64,000 nt of DNA. It comes from Uranotaenia lowii. Its lineage: Eukaryota; Arthropoda; Insecta; Diptera; Culicidae. The notes below the pieces were generated by a model, which worked only from the letters and a program-made list of their open reading frames with translations, searched no databases and was not told the DNA's origin. Location of the stretch: NCBI RefSeq assembly GCF_029784155.1, contig NC_073692.1:327007920-327071919 (forward strand), written 5' to 3'. The stretch's first letter is position 1. Each line of letters opens with the position of its first letter. This document shows, piece by piece, positions 1 to 11,346 of this stretch. Both the position numbers and the translations under genes were made by a program.

Positions 1-648
1 GTGGAGATCTTTTTTCTCAGCCCTATGCGTCGGTCAATCGGCGCCGGACCCTTAGGTGGGTAGGTAGGTAGGAAGGGAGGCTTACAAACACACACAGCTC
101 TCGGTACATCATTCGACAATATTCTTGATGGCTGATTATTTTCATCTAGCTTTGTCTTGTGATAGGGTATGGGATATGTTTCATTTGGTTTTGATATGTT
201 TCACATGCCAGTTATTAGAAAGCTTGTTAGTGTCGATCCGGCAAAGAATTTTATGACGATAATTCCACCACTATGGAATTCATTTTAGCACTGATGCACA
301 CTCTAATGCATTTTCAATAATTTTTCCAAACTTGAAAAAAAGATAATAAGAAACCATCCTGACTCTGTATTCACCATTCTGATCCGACATTTTCAAATTC
401 ACTTCTCATGAAAAATATCAACTTATCAAAGCTCCTTACTGGTGATCCAATATTGAAAACTCAGAGTCAGATTGATTATTTGAACTAATCTTTTTTTATT
501 TGGATTTACAATTTAGATAAAATATAAAAACTTTAAACAATGAATTCAGATTCTAACCCAAAACATAAGATTATAAATAAATGATTCATGATTGAGGGCC
601 CTGAAACAAATTTCACTTCTTGACTCATAATAACTCTTTCCTGCAATT
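1..648. other. AT-rich unique sequence, no gene seen
   Basis: No ORF or RNA gene can be supported. A short GGTA microsatellite is visible near 57-75. The rest is AT-rich sequence up to the TA target of the mariner element. Confidence 0.5.
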
Positions 649-650
649 TA

Positions 651-1444
651 CAGGGTGACAAAAAAGTCCGGTCACACTTTTATGGGGACACCTGTAGCCT
701 ACACGTTGCATCTCTCTGGTGCCTTCTATATGTCAAATAAAAGGGCTAACTCTGCTGCCCAAAGTGGCAGAGTTTCGTTCTTGTGCAGTTTGTTTACATT
801 GAGTTGTGAGCCATGGCAGAGTTAAGGGCAGCTGTTATCGCTGCTCGGTTTGGCGCGCAGATGACGAGCTTATTTTTTCGGACGAGAAGCTGTTCGGTTT
901 GGAGCAAACAGTCAATCGCCAAAATGATCGAGTTTGGAGTGTGAGCCTCCAGCAAGCTCCTGCGGACAAGCTGAACGTTTCCCGGTTCCAAAATAAGACG
1001 ACAGTCTTGCTTACTCACAGATGGCGCAGCATCCCACACCGCAAAGGTTGTTCAGGCTTGGTGTGAGGAAAACTTGACCGATTTCATTTCGAAGAATGAA
1101 TGGCCTCCGTCGTCTCCGGATCTGAATCCAATGGATTATTTCGTGTGGGGATAAATGATGTCTAAGCTGAACGACTATAAAATAGCAAATTTGGAGCAAT
1201 TCAAGCGAGTTATCACGATAATCTAGAACGAGATGCCGATGGAGCAGGTGCGCGCCGCTTGCGACGACTATCCAAGACGTCTGAAGCTGGTTCGATCAGA
1301 TAAAGCTGGTGTAATTCCGAAATATCGTCTGTGAAGTATCTTTATGAGTTACTGAATCAAGCTATGAAAGCCAGATTAAGATTTTCTGCTTATTCTTTGA
1401 GATATTGAGGTTTTCCTGTGTGACTGGACGTTTTTGTCACCCTG
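651..1444 (+). mobile_element. Tc1/mariner DD37D element, internally deleted, both ends intact
   Basis: The ends are 27-bp terminal inverted repeats beginning CAGGGTGACAAAAA, with two mismatches between them (651-677 and 1418-1444). They are flanked by the TA dinucleotide typical of Tc1/mariner (649-650 and 1445-1446). At 794 bp the element is too short for a complete transposase of about 340 residues, so the helix-turn-helix N-terminus is gone. It could be mobilised only by a transposase supplied elsewhere, if the ends are still recognised. Confidence 0.9.
806..1334 (+). pseudogene. Remnant of DD37D mariner transposase
   Basis: The first catalytic aspartate lies in an FSDEKLF motif in the frame starting at 806, followed by a NRQNDRVW block. 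The second aspartate (codon 1020-1022, QDGAASHTA) is in another frame and is followed by SPDLNPMDYFVWG. Counting codons, 37 residues separate it from the aspartate at 1134-1136, which gives the DD37D signature (maT-like group). Sequence between the first and second aspartates is missing, the frame changes near 1020, and an in-frame stop lies at 1152-1154. The C-terminal block then continues to about 1334. The protein cannot be functional. Recognition rests on family motifs, not on a search. Confidence 0.85.
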
Positions 1445-1446
1445 TA

Positions 1447-2524
1447 GTTGCATTAAAATTTTTCATTTGTAGTTTTCAGAAATCGTATTGTTATTTGCAA
1501 ACAGGAGTAGAATTCAAGTTTAGAATTCAGTTTAGAAACTCAGATTCAGAATTATTATTCAAAATTCACACTCAGATAAAGCTCAAAAATGAGTTTAGTT
1601 TTAAACATATCAAGAAGAATATTTCGTTAGGGAATTCAAACAGCAGGAAATCATGTACCTATTATATTGATTGTCGGGTAAATCAAACTTAAAATTTAAA
1701 ATTTTGAATAACATTCAGTTTTTTTACACAGTTCAACTGGAAATCACAAATATATTTGAATTTATTTGCAAGTTTTGTTTATTGAAAAAACTGATTGTTA
1801 TTTTTTTTTAAACAAACCGAAACCTTTTATTTATGGAATCGCTTTTTAATGAACATTAATCGCTGTTGAAATATAAAAATTCACGTTAAAAAACTTGCAG
1901 AAAATGCAGGAAATGATTTGCCTAATGCTTATTTTTCTGAGTGGATTGGGTAATTTTTTGATATTGCCATTTTGTCAGGAGCCAAATTTTTAACTTAAAT
2001 CTTAAATTTTATTCGAGTTAGCTGGAATCAAATTTGAACCGTATATATTTTATGACTTTAGCTTTTGAAAATTTGATTTACAATTTTCATCGATGGAAAA
2101 AAACATTAAATTTGTCGAAGAGTTAGGTAGGTTTATCTTATTTTATTTCAGCAATTCAAGGCTCTCTTTTAAATATAACTTTTTTTTCTCCCAAATCAAA
2201 TGCCCTTAATCTGCCAGGTTTTTCCGCAAATTCAAAGATTCTAAACTAGTAAGTTCACTATTTTGCTACTGAAGGCTCAAAACTCAAGGGTAAGTTTTAA
2301 CTTGGCTCCTTTAAAAACTTTTGGACGTTTATTCGTAGGTTACTATTTATTATTTTAAAACCATTTATAGAAAAAAAACACTTTATAATTAATAATCAAA
2401 ATTGTACAGATATTTTTTTTTGTTTTTCAGTTCATGCACTGTTTGAGCAAAAATATCATGCAAATCAACAGTCACCAAAACGAATTCATGAATTCAAAGG
2501 AAAAGGAAATTATCATCCTTTCTT
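1447..2524. other. AT-rich sequence, no gene seen
   Basis: The stretch is AT-rich with homopolymers. The single 95-codon ORF at 1405-1692 starts inside the mariner end and has no recognisable motif, so I do not call it a gene. Confidence 0.4.
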
Positions 2525-2997
2525 TTAACCCTAATCCGCATTAGAGTGTCATTTTGACACTATTTCAAGTTTAAATGCTTGCAACTTTTATCAGAAACTT
2601 CAAAAAACAAAAATTTCTTCGGGGACCCTGAATGAATTCAAAAGTTCTTTAATTTTGCATCTTTACTTGATTTATGGACGAACCCTGGAAGCCTGGACAA
2701 AAAAACTCCCTTTTCCGACTTAGAGTGTCATTTTGACACTCCAAAAGTAAATTCCATTAAAGTTGTTTGAGTTATTATGAACTTCATATGAAACTTATAC
2801 CAATTGAAACCTTGTAATGTCAGTAAAATATGTTTAGAATATTATATATAGCTAAAGCTTCTAGTTTTCTCGTTATTCAGCATGAAAGAAAAAAAATCCG
2901 AAAAAACATGCCTCAGGAAAACTACTGTAGTTCATATATTATACGTCCAAAAAAATATTTGCCTTATACATATGAAAGCTGAAGTTAATGTCTACAT

Positions 2998-4757
2998 CAG
3001 GGGTGAGCAACCTTTTGAACCAACGGGCCAATTTAAATTTGAAATCTTATCGGCGGGCCGCACTTGAAATAACATTTTTTTATAACTTCAAATTTGAAAA
3101 AGGAAAGATAACACGAATTTACGTGATTAAAAACAGAAATTCACTATAACTTTTTAAATACCCGACATCGACAAGGTACATCACTAAATCTTTGTCATGT
3201 TTATTTTATTTTTTTTTTTTTTATATTTGTCATGTTTAAATTCTCTCAATTTAATAATAGTACTTCTTAGCAAACATTACAACAACCTTTTTGTTAAAAC
3301 CGAAGGTTCTATTCGTCATCACTTTTATTTAAAAATCTTCTGGAGCTTACCATAGTGATAACTTAAAGAGTGTGAAAAACAATGTGTGAAAATCACCGTC
3401 TTCTTAGCGTTGGACGTTGAATAGCTAATTGACTTTCTGATTTTTTTTTTCCACAATTACAATTTGTCCTCAAAGCTTAGATTAAAACCCCGATTTTTTA
3501 ATTAAAGTTCAGTATTGGATCATTGCATTGAGATGTTGAGCAAGGTTGATTAGGCAATTATCTTCAAAAATACATTCTTGATTCTAGAATTTTTATACAG
3601 ATTTTTATGATTTTTAATATTGTTCATATATCATTAGGATAGGATTTCTAAAGCTATATTATGACTTTGGTAATATGAAATGCAAATGATTAGTGAAATA
3701 AATCAATCAACCGATTTTTGTTATAAATGTTCTGTAAAATTTCTTAAAAAATCATCACAGATAATCTCTTGGGTCGAGTCACAGAATATCAGATATTTAT
3801 TATTTCTATCAAAAACTAATCAAAATCAAATTTTTGTCGGTTATTTTGATGCCAGCTGATTCATGTTTATAAAAAGTCTAAAATCGCTCACTCATGCTTT
3901 TAATATTATCAAACTTTCGTAATTTTCTCGATTGTTCAGAAATAAACAAATTTTCACATGGTTTTATTTTATTTTTTTTTTGCCAGTATTTGAATGCTAA
4001 CAGAACAAGCCTTTTTGCCGAATTGGATGGAATAATTTAAAAAATCTGTTGAGCATATTTTTTATCATACAAATTTAGTTTTGCTTGAAACTAAAATAAT
4101 GATTCCACTAACAAACATTGAAATTCCTTTGATCATGGTTTTTGGATGCTCTTTCGACACTTTTTAATATATTTTGCTTTCCAAAGTGATAGGAGTTAAA
4201 AAACTAAGAAAAAATCAATCCTGAATACAAAACTCTGACCAATCTCGTACATATTGGTCACCTTAAATTCAACTAACTTTGAAAGTTCTTAAAAACTTCT
4301 CGATATTTTACTATAATTTGATTGTATAGCGTTACCATTTTATCATAATTTGTAAATCAATATGGAGAATCATGGCATCAAAAACTGTAATGTTTAGCAT
4401 GAATAAAATGAAATGTCTCTTTCTTCTTTGAACGTCGACACGGTAAGTCTCTTTTCATCATGCGAAATGGTCTGTCCAAACGAACTCTAATATTTCGTTA
4501 TGCCTATAAACAATTTTGCATGCATGCCTTGAACAGAACATAATAAGTGCTTAAAATTCCAGAAAAAAAACTTAACAATCCGAATGATTGTGGAGTTAAT
4601 GCAGACAAGTGCATTTTTGATCAAGTCGTATACATTTTCCTAACGATCCATTGTAGAAAAAGTTAAGGCATAAAAATTTGAAAAAAACTTTCGCGGGCCG
4701 CACAAAAGGGTCTTGCGGGCCACATGCGGCCCGCGGGCCGCGGGTTGCTCATCCCTG
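2998..4757. mobile_element. Non-autonomous hAT element nested in the foldback element
   Basis: The terminal inverted repeat is CAGGGRTGAGCAACC at each end. The 8-bp target duplication GTCTACAT lies at 2990-2997 and 4758-4765, which is the hAT rule. The other arm of the host foldback element, near 5540-5550, carries the uninterrupted site with a single GTCTACAT, so the insertion boundaries are confirmed by an empty-site paralogue in the same window. The ends are rich in CGGGCCGC blocks. The interior is AT-rich with no transposase ORF. The same family recurs from 61918 and as an internal fragment at about 5878-6350. Confidence 0.9.
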
Positions 4758-4914
4758 GTCTACATCATGGAACAAAGAAATAGGTATTTTTTGAAATTGT
4801 TTTTAATGAAATGGTCACAAAAAGTTCAAAAAAGTGGTCTGAAAAACCTACTTTTCATTCGATTGCTAGTAAAAACTGTTTGAGCGATGGTAGAGTTTTT
4901 AAAAAAATATGAAT

Positions 4915-5400
4915 ACATGTCGTGACAAGCAAATGTGAACTACTATCAATAGAAAATTTCCAACCAAGAAACGTACGACACGCATCATTATTTCGTCTGT
5001 CGGCTTCACTCTCTTCCCGAATCACCACCCACCGTACCTACTCGGAGAGCAAACAAACACGTTTTGCTGGACGCGCTGCTTGTGGTTCTAGAAAATCAGG
5101 AATGATTTTACGTTTATTATTTTCATATTTTTGTGAAATCTCACAGCCTAAATTGTTGCACCTCACTAGAATGTAGATTAAATTCCCTTTTCAATGGATA
5201 TAGTTTTAATTGCTTCAAACGGCGAGAAAGCACTGAAAATCCGGGTACAACCTGACGGTGGACCACAAAAACAGATAAAATTTCAATTAGTGAAAAAATC
5301 GCGCAAAGTAGTCAACTTTGAATAATTCCAGTAAATTCAATTTTTATTGCATCGAAAATCTAAAGACAGCAAAATGTTAGAATTTCAATAAAGTTTGTAG
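4915..5400. other. Loop of the foldback element
   Basis: This unique sequence lies between the inverted arms. An 84-codon ORF (4922-5176) has no motif and I do not call it a gene. Confidence 0.5.
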
Positions 5401-5877
5401 TCATATTTTTTTTAAAACTCTACCATCGCTCAAACAGTATTTACTAGCAATCGAATGAAAAGTAGGTATTTCAGAACACTTTTTTGGACTTTTTGTGACC
5501 ATTTCATTAAAAAAAATTAAAAAAATATTTCTTTGTTCCATGATGTAGACATTAACTTCAGCTTTCATATGTATAAGGCAAATATTTGTTTGGACGTATA
5601 ATATATTAACTACAGCAGTTTTCTTGAGGCATGTTTTTTCGGGTTTTTTTTCTTTCATGCTGAATAACGAGAAAACTAGAAGCTTTTGCTAATATAATGT
5701 TCAAAACATATTTTACTGACATTACAAGGTTTCTAGCGATATAAGTTTCATTGTAATCGGTTAGATATAAAAAGAGTTATGACGATTTTAGCTTGTAGTG
5801 TCGAATTGACACTCCTAGTGCTGATTAGGGTAATGAAATCTAATGCGGATGAGGGTTAAATACAAGGTGCATAATTT

Positions 5878-6350
5878 CAGCCGAAATTTAATAGTTACAT
5901 CACTAAATCTTGATCAATATTGAATAAAATGAATTGTTAATCGATTTGAATTTTTTTTCACGAATATTTATCCTTACTATCAGAAACATAATTTGCTTCT
6001 CTTTTTTATACAAAACGAAATTTTCTGAAGGTCCTTCTATTGTTTGTGAAAATATTTAAAACGTTTTCTAGGAAAAATCTTTTTCAGTACGAACTGTTGT
6101 TGCTTTTCGTCATCATTTCAATTTAAATGTTTTAAGGAGCTTAAACTGTGAGTTGTTGGGCGTTCTCAGCGTTTGACGTTGAATCGTTATTTAATTTCAA
6201 AGTTTTTAAATCCTTGTTTTGTTGCACATTATTTAACAATTTTTTTTTTCAATTAAAATTTTTTCGTCGAATACCTGGTATTTTTTTTTTCTTAAAACAG
6301 TAAACAAAAACAGCTTTCTAATTTGAAGTTCCGTAGAAGATAATTGAGTT
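5878..6350. repeat. Internal fragment of the hAT family
   Basis: By eye it aligns in patches with the interior of the nested hAT (about 3160-3520) and of the copy at 61918. Shared blocks include a segment containing ACATCACTAAATCTTG, an AGGAGCTTAA block and a GACGTTGAATCG block. No terminal repeat is present, so this is a truncated copy. Confidence 0.55.
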
Positions 6351-6539
6351 TAGTATACTGTAGCAAAGTTGTCAAAATAACAGGAAAATTCACAATTTTA
6401 CACTTATTTTTCAAGCAAATTTCGTCAAAATTACGGTTAAATTTTTGATTTTATATCTTTTTAATAGATTTCATGGACAGATCTAGCCTTTTAATAAATA
6501 ATCAAATTTTCATAAAAAAGAGCACTGCTGAGCATTATC

Positions 6540-7060
6540 TGTAAGGGAGAATTAAGATACTTGATTCCTTCGCTATATCTTGAAACAGGAATGACTTACA
6601 AATATCAAATGTTCTATAAAAATGTACCAAAAAGATCAAAAAACAATGCTGTTATCTCAACAAATTTAAAAAATTATAGTTTTTGAGATATTCAACTTTT
6701 TTTTTTGAAAAATTTAACAAAATGTGATTTTTATCATTTTAAAATGTTTCACAAATGAAAAAAAAATATAATCGTTTGAGTATAATATGAACTTCAAATC
6801 AATAGTAAACTCTCTATTGTTTTTAAAGAAGAAGTTTTCCTAAATGTATGTGATGAATATAGTTGATCCCTAGAGTCCAAAAAGATACATATTTCTTCTG
6901 AGTAGATCGTGATCATTGGTTATCATGAAATAGCAAAAATCTTTACAATAACTCATGTTTATCCAGTATATACCTGTGAAAAGGAATAAAAATACTGTAT
7001 TTATTTAAAAACAAGAAAATTGTGCCCTAAAGTATGCAATTTTTTAAAGGTTGTTTAAAA
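6540..7060. repeat. Dispersed AT-rich repeat, copy 1
   Basis: It shares an ordered series of blocks (ACTTGATTCCTTCGCTAT, GAATGACTTACAAATATCAA, GAGTCCAAAAAGATA, GATCGTGATCATTG, GTGCCCTAAAGTATGCAA) with sequence at about 47650-47980 and 50250-50410. The nature of the element is unknown. Confidence 0.5.
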
Positions 7061-9185
7061 ACTTTTGGAATTCTCGTTATCTGATACTTACAAACTGTGA
7101 AAAGAGAACTGAGAACTAATACAACTTTATTTTTGCGTCAAACGAAAAAAAAAAAAGATTTCACTAACGGACTTAGAAATGCCTGTGATCATCTGTTGCT
7201 TTCTGATTTTTTGTTTGCTCTCTCCATTTGCATAGATTTGAAAAAAAACTCAAACATGACATTTCACCAATCAACAAAAATTAAATGCAATCAATAGAAT
7301 ACAGAAAATTCATTATATTCTAGAAGAAAAATGAATAATAGACCGTGAAAGCTGATTTAAATCATATAATAAGTACAAGAATAAGGGCAAATCATTGAGA
7401 AATTTCTTGAACATCTAAAACTTATATAGTTTGTGTTCAAGTTCAAAATTCATAACTATTTTCGTGCTACCTTTTTCAAATGTCAAAATTTTGAAAAAGT
7501 AATTCTATTCCAGAAAAATTTGAATGGCTCGTGACTAAAGCATAAAATCATGTGGAAAGTTAAGGCTCAACTTAATTATAATTGTAATTTCGTCCACTTT
7601 CACAAAAAAACAGTCCCTGTGGGCCTGTCAAATTGGCCTCCAAGTAGCGCAAACTTTTTAATTTTAATTGGTTCAATCCAGTGGGCAATCCGCGGATTCG
7701 CTTTTGTAGCGCTGCTGCAGTTCGCTGACAGAATACTGAGAATCCGAAGGCCAAAAAAAAATCCTCCCTTATTAGAATCGGCTGGCTCCTTTGAGGATAT
7801 CAATTTTCAAAGCACTGGAACCGTAATAATTGGCTGCCTTTTCTCGCCAGGAAAATTCAACGGGCCCTGGCTTCATCTTGAGTGGGGAGCACACAAAAAA
7901 AACCTCCTCGATCTGCTGTCTTTTGTGTGATCCTTCGAGGGAAAAATCTAGCCAGAAAATTAAAATTTGCAGTTTGAGCACTCGAATGCCACGCAGTGCC
8001 CTTAATGAATTCTTAACAAGACATTCTGGTTCAGAAAATCGGTGCTTGTCCCTAACAATTCCCAACTAACGGGGGCCAAATGGCTTCAAACGGAAGTGAA
8101 TAGAGGAAAAAAATGGAAATGAACAGAAAAAAATCTGAATGGAAGTCCGCTACCAGAGAGTGCGAGCGAAAAATTATGACGAAGCAAAAAACGTCCTGCA
8201 CGTGCAAATGAAGTATCTGGTAACTTTTTAATAGAAATTTAATTGCAAACTGACCGTTCCGAGTAAGCAACTTTTCATTCAATTCCCACTCATTTTGCCT
8301 CATTTAAAAAATGGCGAACTTGATGAAAGGAATCCGCGGAAGGTGCGAATTATTAGCGAAGGACGTCGGTCGTCGTCGTTGTGAGAAAAATGACTGGAAC
8401 GAAAAAGCTGTCTGGAAATTAATTTTTATTCCGACAAGCCCGGGGAAGCTTATCGCCCGGTCAGGTTTGTGAAAGGAAATGAAAATCTTCGGGCAATGAA
8501 CGGGAAAAGTGTTGTGTAATGAAAACCGAGACTTTTGTATTGAGTTATGAAATGTTGAAAATTATTAGAGATCTGATATCTTATTTTCCGAAAGCAGTAC
8601 TGTTTTTTAAGATGAGTAAACCACCATTTATTGATTTTTGTAAATTTATTTTCGACATATCGGTGATAATTAATATTCTTGGAAAAAGAATATCAGAATT
8701 GAAAAAAAATTACAGATGTTGAAAAGAGAGAAAGTACATTTTTGCGAGGAAAACTTATTAACGTACATCATACTTTACCCCGAAACATTTCATTATTTAG
8801 GAGTACGACCGGAATAGAGGTGGTACTACCTTAACCTACAAGATGAAGTTTGGTTGGTCAGAAGCTTACATGTGATGAACACGTTTACTCCGGAGTTTTC
8901 AATTCTGATAATCTTTCTCCAAGAAAATACATTTTCGACGATATGCGACGAAATAAATTAACAAAAAGCAGTATTGACAAAAGTTGTTTCCATCAATTTG
9001 AAAATTTAAAGCAGTCCCTGGGTTTATCTTAAATGTTACTCAAAATAAACTCGAATCAATTTTTTACACCTTTTACTCTAAATTAAGCCATATAGTAATA
9101 TTTTTCGATTTTTTTTATATACCTTCAAGCGGGGAATCATGCAAAAGCAGGGTAAGATGCAAAATTTGTATACCACAACACTCAT
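7061..9185. other. Less AT-rich unique island (about 7590-8500) in AT-rich sequence
   Basis: From about 7590 to 8500 the base composition is more balanced and no repeat family is recognised. Several overlapping ORFs on both strands (the longest is 126 codons at 7550-7930) share no coding signature with each other and match no family I know. This could be host intronic or regulatory sequence. Near 8778 and 9130 there are GGGG-bordered blocks resembling MITE ends, but no pair could be closed. Confidence 0.3.
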
Positions 9186-9716
9186 TCAGTTTTTATTTCC
9201 ATGTACTGTAATAAAGTTATTGTTGCCTCTGTTGTCGACCGCTCGCAGATAGACCACCGCTCCGTATGCTAGCTCCGACGCGTCGCAGTATCCATGCAGA
9301 AATAGGCGGGTAAGTTGATCGATGCTTAATATGCGCCGAGGGACTCTCACTCGCCAAACTTCTCCCAAATGGGTCAGGAACACCCGCCAACGTTGGTTAA
9401 AGCTAGGCGGCAGTGGATCGGACCAATCGCAGCTGATCTTCCAGATCTCCTGCATGAATGCTTTGGCTATGGTTATGACTGGTCCGATCAAGCCGAGTGG
9501 ATCGAATATTTTGGCGATCGTGGATAGAACCTGCCTCTTACTGTAGGTCTCCTGGTAAGCGTCGAAATTAGCCTCGAAGATGAATATGTCTCCGCGCCAC
9601 TGCCATCGGATTCCTAGTGTTTTAACAGTAGCGTCGGGTTCGAAGTCCAACGCCATCTTCGTGGCGCAGTCCTCTCGAGGTACTCCTTCAAGAACTGCCG
9701 GTTCGTTGGAGGCCAC
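9186..9716 (-). pseudogene. BEL/Pao pol: RT connection and start of RNase H, truncated
   Basis: This is the continuation of pol after a frameshift. It contains TLGIRWQWRGDIF, the family block KRQVLSTIAKIFDPLGLIGPV and HGYCDASELAYGAVVYLR, the beginning of the RNase H-like domain. Homology ends near 9200-9215 where the element is broken. No integrase follows on either strand. Confidence 0.85.
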
Positions 9717-11164
9717 TTCCGTATCGGAAAACCGCCTCTTGCCAGCATTGCCGTCAGCTGCTCCCTTTTCTGCCTAGCCGCTGCTATGGAAGCCGCCGCG
9801 GTCAGGCAGTCGTCCATGTAGAAATCCTCTATACTCTCTTGGGCCACGGGGAAATCTGGGCCTTCATCGATGATGAGCTGTTTTAGCGTCCTGGTCGCCA
9901 AGAATGGTGCGCACGTCAAACCGAATGTTACTGTATTCATATAATATTCCGCCACCTTGCGACCCGGCTCTTGCCAGATCATTCTTAATCGCTCGCTGTC
10001 CTCTGGTGAAACACGGACCTGGAGGTACATCTTTTCGATGTCCTCCGTTAGAGCCACTGGATGCCGTCTGAAGTTGAGGAGTATGTGGTACAGTGATTTT
10101 TGTATTACCGGCCCCGTCATAAGCAGGTCATTCAGCGCAACACCATTCTTGGCTTTCATCGCTGCGTTGAACACCACCCGGAGCTTGGTGGTGGAACTCT
10201 CCTTCTGGACCCCATGGTGTGGCAGATATATTAGCCGTTGAGCCTTCGTTAGTGGAGCCGCACGACTAATGTGGCCCACGGTGATAAACCCGTTGATATA
10301 ATCTTCGTTAAGTTTCCTCTTCTCTGGATCCCTTTGTAGTTGCCTGCTAAGTGCGTTGAATTGCTGCAGCGCCTCGTATCCCGTTTCGGCCATCTCTACC
10401 GGGTCTCGTTTAAAGGGAAGTTTGACTACATATCTACCAGTGTGATCTCTGGTAGTATGTAGTCGATAGTCTTCACACCCCTGTTCTTCAACGGAGAGGA
10501 TTGGCTGTGGAACTAAGGTCTCTAGCTCCCAGAACCGTGCGACCAGCTGATTTAACGAAAGCAGTGTTTCATCGGATGGTAACGTAGTAATCAGACTGAG
10601 TGCGGTTGGGTTTTCCGGCCTTCCGGTGTAACACTCACCCAATACGGTTTGTTGGAGGACCGGCTTGAACGGTCCAAGTGGAATTCGGTTGCTTTCCAGA
10701 AGCTTGTAAAAGACTCCGGCCCCAATGAGCAAGTCGATGTTCGCTGGCGTATGGAAATTGTCGTCCGCAAGTGGCAGCCCTGGTTCCAATCCCCAACCGC
10801 TGACGTCGCATACTTGATTCGGTAAGTGGCCAGAAATTGTTTCCAAAATAGCACACTCGATGGTTTCCTCGAAGCTGGAGTGTCGGGATCCGATAGTGAG
10901 TAAAGCGGCCTTGCGCAGCTTGGTTGCCATTCCGGAGAACCCTTTCAGAGGAATGTCGACGCGATATGTTCGCGATTGCAGTCGTTCAACGAGACTGGCC
11001 GTAACAAAAGATCTCCGGTGGCGCTCTTGACCCAAATGACGGCTGTAGCTAGAATTATGGATGAGAAGTGGTCCACCGCGACGTGGTTCACCGTTCCGAA
11101 AGACAGGTGCACCTGGGTGGGCACCAGGCTGTCGTGCAGAAGCGTGTGGTGACGTTGGTTGCAC
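9614..11164 (-). pseudogene. pol: BEL/Pao pol: protease C-part and reverse transcriptase
   Basis: The first roughly 60 residues are out-of-frame read-through. True homology begins at SFVTASLVERLQSRTYRV, the aspartic protease domain lacking its active-site loop. It continues through a spacer into the reverse transcriptase, with VVFNAAMKAKNGVALND, a PVALTEDIEKMYLQV strand, FGLTCAPFLATRTL and the catalytic YMDD box at about 10 o'clock of the C-terminal third (FYMDDCLTAA). After GGFPIRKW the frame is lost and pol continues in the frame ending at 9186. The enzyme copies element RNA into DNA in cytoplasmic particles; this copy cannot. Confidence 0.85.
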
Positions 11165-11346
11165 CGCTTACATTTTTCCGCGCCGCATGGCTCCGTTCCA
11201 TGACTTGTGCGCAGGCAATTGGTACACGATCCCAGTTGCCGAATGGTTTGGAATATCTCTGAATCAGTAGCGACGTAACTTTGCATCCGTTGTCTTCCCA
11301 CTACTTTTCCGCCCCCTACGGTGGAGTCGCACCGGTAGTAGTGCAA
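10945..11346 (-). pseudogene. BEL/Pao nucleocapsid zinc knuckles and protease N-part
   Basis: A CX2CX4HX4C knuckle (CTNCLRTSHGTEPC) is followed by a second Cys/His cluster (CKRCNQRHHTLLH), as expected at the gag-protease junction of BEL elements. The sequence then enters the protease lead-in strand (ATAVIWVKSATGD) and stops matching. The catalytic Asp-Ser-Gly segment is missing and the family sequence resumes in another frame at SFVTASLVERLQ. This places a deletion near 11010. Confidence 0.75.

Larger units (their letters stand above)
2529..5855. mobile_element. piggyBac-like foldback element (TTAA target)
   Basis: The element is bounded by TTAA (2525-2528 and 5856-5859) with 17-bp terminal repeats CCCTMATCCGCATTAGA that differ at one base. 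TTAA duplication plus a CCC terminus is the hallmark of the piggyBac superfamily. Long inverted arms run inward, about 2529-4914 on the left (interrupted by a hAT insertion) and 5401-5855 on the right, separated by a loop of about 485 bp. The arms carry a small palindrome, AGTGTCATTTTGACACT at 2545-2561 and 2724-2740, and the variant AGTGTCGAATTGACACT at 5797-5813. The ORFs in the two arms (2882-3067 plus and 5401-5658 minus) encode nearly the same peptide only because the arms are inverted copies. No transposase is present. Confidence 0.8.

Noticed and set aside
4922..5176. 84-codon ORF in the foldback loop as a transposase remnant
   Set aside because: No catalytic or DNA-binding motif of piggyBac or another family is visible.
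7550..7930. 126-codon ORF as a gene
   Set aside because: It overlaps four other ORFs of comparable length on both strands and shows no family motif.
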